Assembly: GCA_037074535.1 (NCBI GenBank)
Contig: CM073465.1
Coordinates: forward strand, 67,631,449 to 67,695,448
Origin: Gleditsia sinensis
Taxonomy: Eukaryota > Streptophyta > Magnoliopsida > Fabales > Fabaceae
Length of the DNA: 64,000 bases
Direction: 5' to 3'
Part shown: positions 60,375 through 64,000 of the stretch, piece by piece
Numbering within the stretch: the stretch's first letter is position 1
How the letters are laid out: every line of letters begins with the position of its first letter
Position numbers and translations under genes: made by a program
The notes under the pieces: model-generated
What the model was told of the DNA's origin: nothing
Seen by the model: the letters and a program-made list of their open reading frames with translations, nothing else
Database searches by the model: none

Positions 60375-61623
60375 TTATTTTATTTACTTCTCTTCTATAT
60401 TTTCTGTATTGAACATCAATTTAATGCAATATACATAAATACATTCCCAAGAGTTGAAAAAGGTAGCCCAATATTGTGGTTTGAGGAGATAAATTATATG
60501 ATTATTGTAATAATTTATAATGTTTTTGGAATTTGAGAAACATGGGTTTTTTTGTTTTAGTCTTGGATATCTTGGATCTTATGTTTTGATTTATTGTTTA
60601 GTAAAATTGCTTTTATTAGAGCAGTTTTTATAAGACATTATTTCTTTGTCACATTTCAAGTGTTACAATCCAATCTGAAAGGAAAATAGTGCCTTTAGAA
60701 ATTGGATTTTTACTTTTGATGTTTGGTCTTGTAATGGTAATGAAAGAGTTTACATTTTTTAATCAACCAAATTTTTTCCTACATATCCGTTCTTTCTTTT
60801 CTCTACTTCTTAAGTTCTAAAGATCAAAATTATAGTCTAGTGTGTGTGTGTGTGTACTATATAGGTAATAAATTAAGGATACCTAGTTTGATTTGTTTTT
60901 ATACAATCATTTTGTAATTTAAAATTTGTTATGAGTTTTGTTCCTGTATACATTACTACTTTCAACCTTATAGTTTGTCTTTGTTATCTAGTTGGCAGCA
61001 TTTATGGCCTTCATTTTGAGCAAATGGACAATGTTAATTAAATAAAAAAGAGTTAGAAAAATTAACGGGTAAAATATAATTTACTATCATGTGCATTTAA
61101 ACCATATTTTGACACTACTATTCTATGGTTCAAAAGTTGATATTATGCTATCTTGAGGTCTACTCTATTATCATGCCACTAACTTGTACTTTAATCCGTT
61201 AAATCTCAAAATCCTCTTCCCATCTCAACCGAACCTCAACCTCTCAAATTATTGTCTAATAATTCAATTTGATTTTCTCAATTTTTCCAAATTACTTTCA
61301 ATTTCATTTGAAAATTTCTTCTCACTTAGCCTCACACTCCACATTTTCTTGTCTATCTTGTAATTGTTCAATCTAACACCCTAATTTTTTTCGAATTTCT
61401 CCCAAATTCATATCAAAATTCCTAATTTCCCTCTTTCCAGTTAGGCCTCACACTCTATAAATTCTTGCCATTTTCTTGAATTCTTATCTTAACCTAAGTT
61501 CTTAATTCGTTTCAATTTTTTTAGATAAAATTTAGGGTAATTAGATGGCATTTGTAAATTTTCATTTGAGATTTAATAAAACTAAAGAATAAGTAGTATT
61601 GTGCTAATGAATCAAATATCAAA
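60375..61623. other. 3' flank of the receptor kinase
   Basis: No gene was seen. A (GT)n tract at about 60839-60856 starts the block (to ~61020) that is shared with 6700-7010. From about 61075 a stretch resembles one arm of a MULE or foldback element ('gggtaaaatataattt'), but no partner was found. No canonical AATAAA signal was identified close to the stop codon. Confidence 0.5.
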
Positions 61624-62152
61624 CACTACAACAAAATCAGAAATTTACGGCGGTTTTTAAGTGCCCATAACGACGGTTTTGACTGTCGTTAAGCCATTTA
61701 ACGATGGTTTTGAAATCGTCTCGGATCCTTGAGTTTAGCGATGGTTTTAGTAAACTGTGGGAACAACCGTCATTATGACTAGTTTTACGACGATTTTTAA
61801 ATCGTCCTTAAATCGAGTATAACGACAGTTTTTAAACGGTCGTTCTAAACCGTCGTTAAGTGTAACGACGATTTAAAAACCATCGTTAAGTGTAACGACG
61901 ATTTAAAAATCGTCGTTAATTTGATAATTTTTTAATTAATAAAAATAATTTAATTTTTTTTATAAAAAAAATTATTTTTAATTTAAAATATAATATTTTG
62001 TGCTATTCATAAATACTAATGATGATTAAAGTTTTTTATTATTAAATTATTATGCATAATAAAAATTAATTTATATTTTTAATATTCTATAAATTAATTT
62101 AGATACATTTTTATCTATTATATAATAATTAAACATGTGAATTACTTAATAA

Positions 62153-63169
62153 TTTAAAAAAGGGGAAAATACACATTGCCACCCTGATGTATTGGTGCAA
62201 TTGCACTTTCCCCCCTTTCCTTTTAATTTGAACAATAACCCCACTTATCTTTTTTTTTGTCAACTTACCCCCTACCGTTAAATTTAACCGTTAAATCTAA
62301 CTCTTTGAAGTAAAATATCGAAATTGTCCCTATTTTTTTAAAATAATAATTACTCTTTTTAAAAAAATTAAAAATTATATTTTCCTTTAAAAAATCATTT
62401 GCATAATTTTAAATGAAAATCATTTTTCTGTCTCCATCTACGAACGCATTCCCCTTCTTCTTTGAGACCTGCAGAACCTTCCTCCGCTGCAAAACCTTCT
62501 TTTGCCCATTGCTGCAAAACCTTCTGTCTCCATTTACGAATGCATTCCCCTTCCCCTTCTATAAATTTCCTAAGATAAGTGCCCAAGGATTGTAGGCTAG
62601 ATTGAAGGGGCCCGCCTCACCACTCCCCTCCCCCTTATCACGAAAGCAACCAATTCATCACGGAGAATTGGTTGCTTTCGTGATAAGGGGGAGGGGAGTG
62701 GTGAAGCGGGCCCCTTCAATCTAGCCTACAATCCTTGGGCACTTCTCTTAGGAAATTTATAGAAGGGGAAGGGGAATGCATTCGTAAATGGAGACAGAAG
62801 GTTTTGTAGCAATGGGCAAAAGAAGGTTTTGCAGCAGAGGAAGGTTTTGCAGGTCTCGAAGAAGAAGGGGAATGCGTTTGTAGATGGAGACAGAAAAATA
62901 ATTTTCATTTAAAATTATGCAAATGATTTTTTAAAGGAAAATATAATTTTTAATTTTTTTAAAAAGAGTAATTATTATTTTAAAAAAAATAGGGACAATT
63001 TTGATATTTTACTTCAAAGAGTTAGATTTAACGGTTAAATTTAATGGTAGAGGGTAAGTTGACAAAAAAATAGGTAAGTGGGGACATTGTTCAAATTAAA
63101 AGGAAAGGGGGAAAAGTGCAATTGCACCAATACATCAGGGTGGCAATGTGCATTTTTCCCTTTAAAAAA
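62153..63169. mobile_element. Palindromic MULE (62162-63160) with 9-bp target-site duplication
   Basis: TTTAAAAAA flanks both sides exactly (62153-62161 and 63161-63169). The 999 bp form two arms of about 495 bp (62162-62656 and 62665-63160) that are near-perfect inverted repeats around an 8-nt spacer. There is no transposase. The termini match the older MULE at 50614 ('cacattgccaccct'). It is inserted in the CACTA element. Confidence 0.93.
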
Positions 63170-63319
63170 TTATTTTAAAATTTATTAATATTTAACTACA
63201 TACTAAATATGAGTAAATTATTGAATTATAATGAATCTATATATAAATAAAAAATATGTACAAAAAAATTAATAGTCACGAGCATAACAAAATTACATAT
63301 ATAGACTATAATAACTAAA

Positions 63320-64000
63320 TCATGTTTCTGGACCCTGCGGATGCTGATCAAGCTGATGCCCACTACCACGGTCACTAGGGTCCTGAAAAATAAAATTTTT
63401 TTGTTAGAATTTTTAGCATTTTCAAAGTAAACAAAATTATACCAACAATTTTTTTTGTATTAAGCATCTCAGCATAGCATCTCATCGCTGACCCTGAAAT
63501 TTTTGAAACATAAACGCCATAGCAGCCTCCATCTGTGCTTGCCATGCTGCAAGCTCAGCATCTCATCACTGCTGCTTGACGTCCCGCTCATGCATAGCTA
63601 TCTTCAGGCGCTCCACCTCATTCTGTAAATCGTGGTATGATGGCCCAGACTGTGAGCTTGACCAAGGCGAACCACGACCAAAGACTTAAGTTGGGCAAAC
63701 ACCCAACCCAAATCCTCGAACACGACCGGAGTGCTCCATAGTGCTAAGAGCTCTCGCAAGCAAATCAGCCGTCGAGAGCTCTTGGGACGAGTTGTCCTCC
63801 TACTGGATCGAAACAATTTTTTTCTAACATCCAATAACAGACAATTAATAATATTAAACATTATCTAAAAATTAAATAATTACCCACGTACGGTTGATAA
63901 AATTTTATTACTTACCGCAACAGCCCGAGCTTTGTCGTTGATGTATGATCCGTCAGCTCTTTTATGAGCTGCCGTCCATACATCACCACGAGTTACTGGA
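63320..64000 (-). pseudogene. Partial CACTA-associated transposase (Ptta/En-Spm, Transposase_24 type)
   Basis: Reading the minus strand from the right edge: PVTRGDVWTAAHKRADGSY followed by INDKARAV (about 63908-64000), then GRVRGFGLGVCPT (about 63690-63735), then the coiled-coil-like LQNEVERLKIAMHERD and WQAQMEAAMAFMFQKFQ (63490-63640). A short last exon DPSDRGSGHQLDQHPQGPET (63320-63382) follows an acceptor-like TTTTTCAG. The order fits the C-terminal half of this family. Two adjacent TGA codons near 63565 and a stop after VCPT show that it is decayed. Confidence 0.75.

Larger units (their letters stand above)
61624..64000 (-). mobile_element. CACTA (En/Spm-like) transposon, one end plus partial transposase
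   Basis: The terminus CACTACAACAAAATC at 61624 is followed by about 280 bp of subterminal repeats of the 'acgacgatttaaaaatcgtcgtt' kind, the classic CACTA arrangement. Transposase relics on the minus strand start near 63320 and run off the right edge, so 61624 is the 3' end relative to that gene. The element is interrupted by the 999-bp MULE at 62162-63160. Its other end lies outside the window. Confidence 0.85.

Noticed and set aside
62395..62908. Mirror-image open frames on opposite strands
   Set aside because: They are the two arms of the palindromic MULE read in opposite directions.

Overview
The window is nuclear DNA of a flowering plant, most likely a eudicot. It is very AT-rich, with long GT-AG introns. 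It holds a plant subfamily XII LRR receptor kinase, a plant LOG-type (cytokinin-activating) relic, Copia and Gypsy retrotransposons primed by initiator tRNA-Met, and CACTA, MULE and hAT-like elements. The species cannot be named from the sequence.

Only one gene looks intact: a leucine-rich-repeat receptor-like kinase on the + strand (28047-60374). I assemble it from eleven exons whose splice sites and phases all agree. Exon 1 carries the signal peptide and the first LRRs. Seven 72-nt exons (one LRR each) and one 144-nt exon (two LRRs) follow. A 1758-nt exon then carries the remaining LRRs, the membrane span and most of the kinase, and a last exon finishes the kinase. The sum is 3450 nt, or 1149 residues. 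Every small exon begins and ends in phase 1, so each is a cassette that can be gained or lost without a frameshift. The locus shows this happening: three diverged copies of a two-exon module, one very recent tandem exon duplication, and one dead exon with stops. The kinase has HCD in place of HRD (the non-RD class) and EFG in place of DFG.

Layout. 1-5.6 kb: a LOG pseudogene abutting a decayed minus-strand Gypsy element (RT, PBS and one LTR). 5.6-9.7 kb: no intact gene, but repeats shared with the 3' flank of the kinase gene and an LRR pseudo-exon from a lost paralogue. 9.7-14.4 kb: a probable non-autonomous CACTA element. 15.7-20.3 kb: a complete Copia element with 328-bp LTRs ending TA...TA, a perfect TSD and a gag-pol frame broken by five stops. 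20.7-28 kb: a Copia gag relic, a solo LTR, a foldback MITE and a duplicated block upstream of the kinase gene. 28-60.4 kb: the kinase gene, with introns containing LINE, SINE-like, hAT-like, MULE and solo-LTR insertions. 61.6-64 kb: one end of a CACTA element with transposase relics, interrupted by a 999-bp near-perfect palindromic MULE.

The region reads as the remnant of a tandem array of immune-type receptor kinases in which one member survives. Its introns were enlarged by local duplication and by transposons. No tRNA, rRNA, CRISPR or prokaryotic feature was seen.
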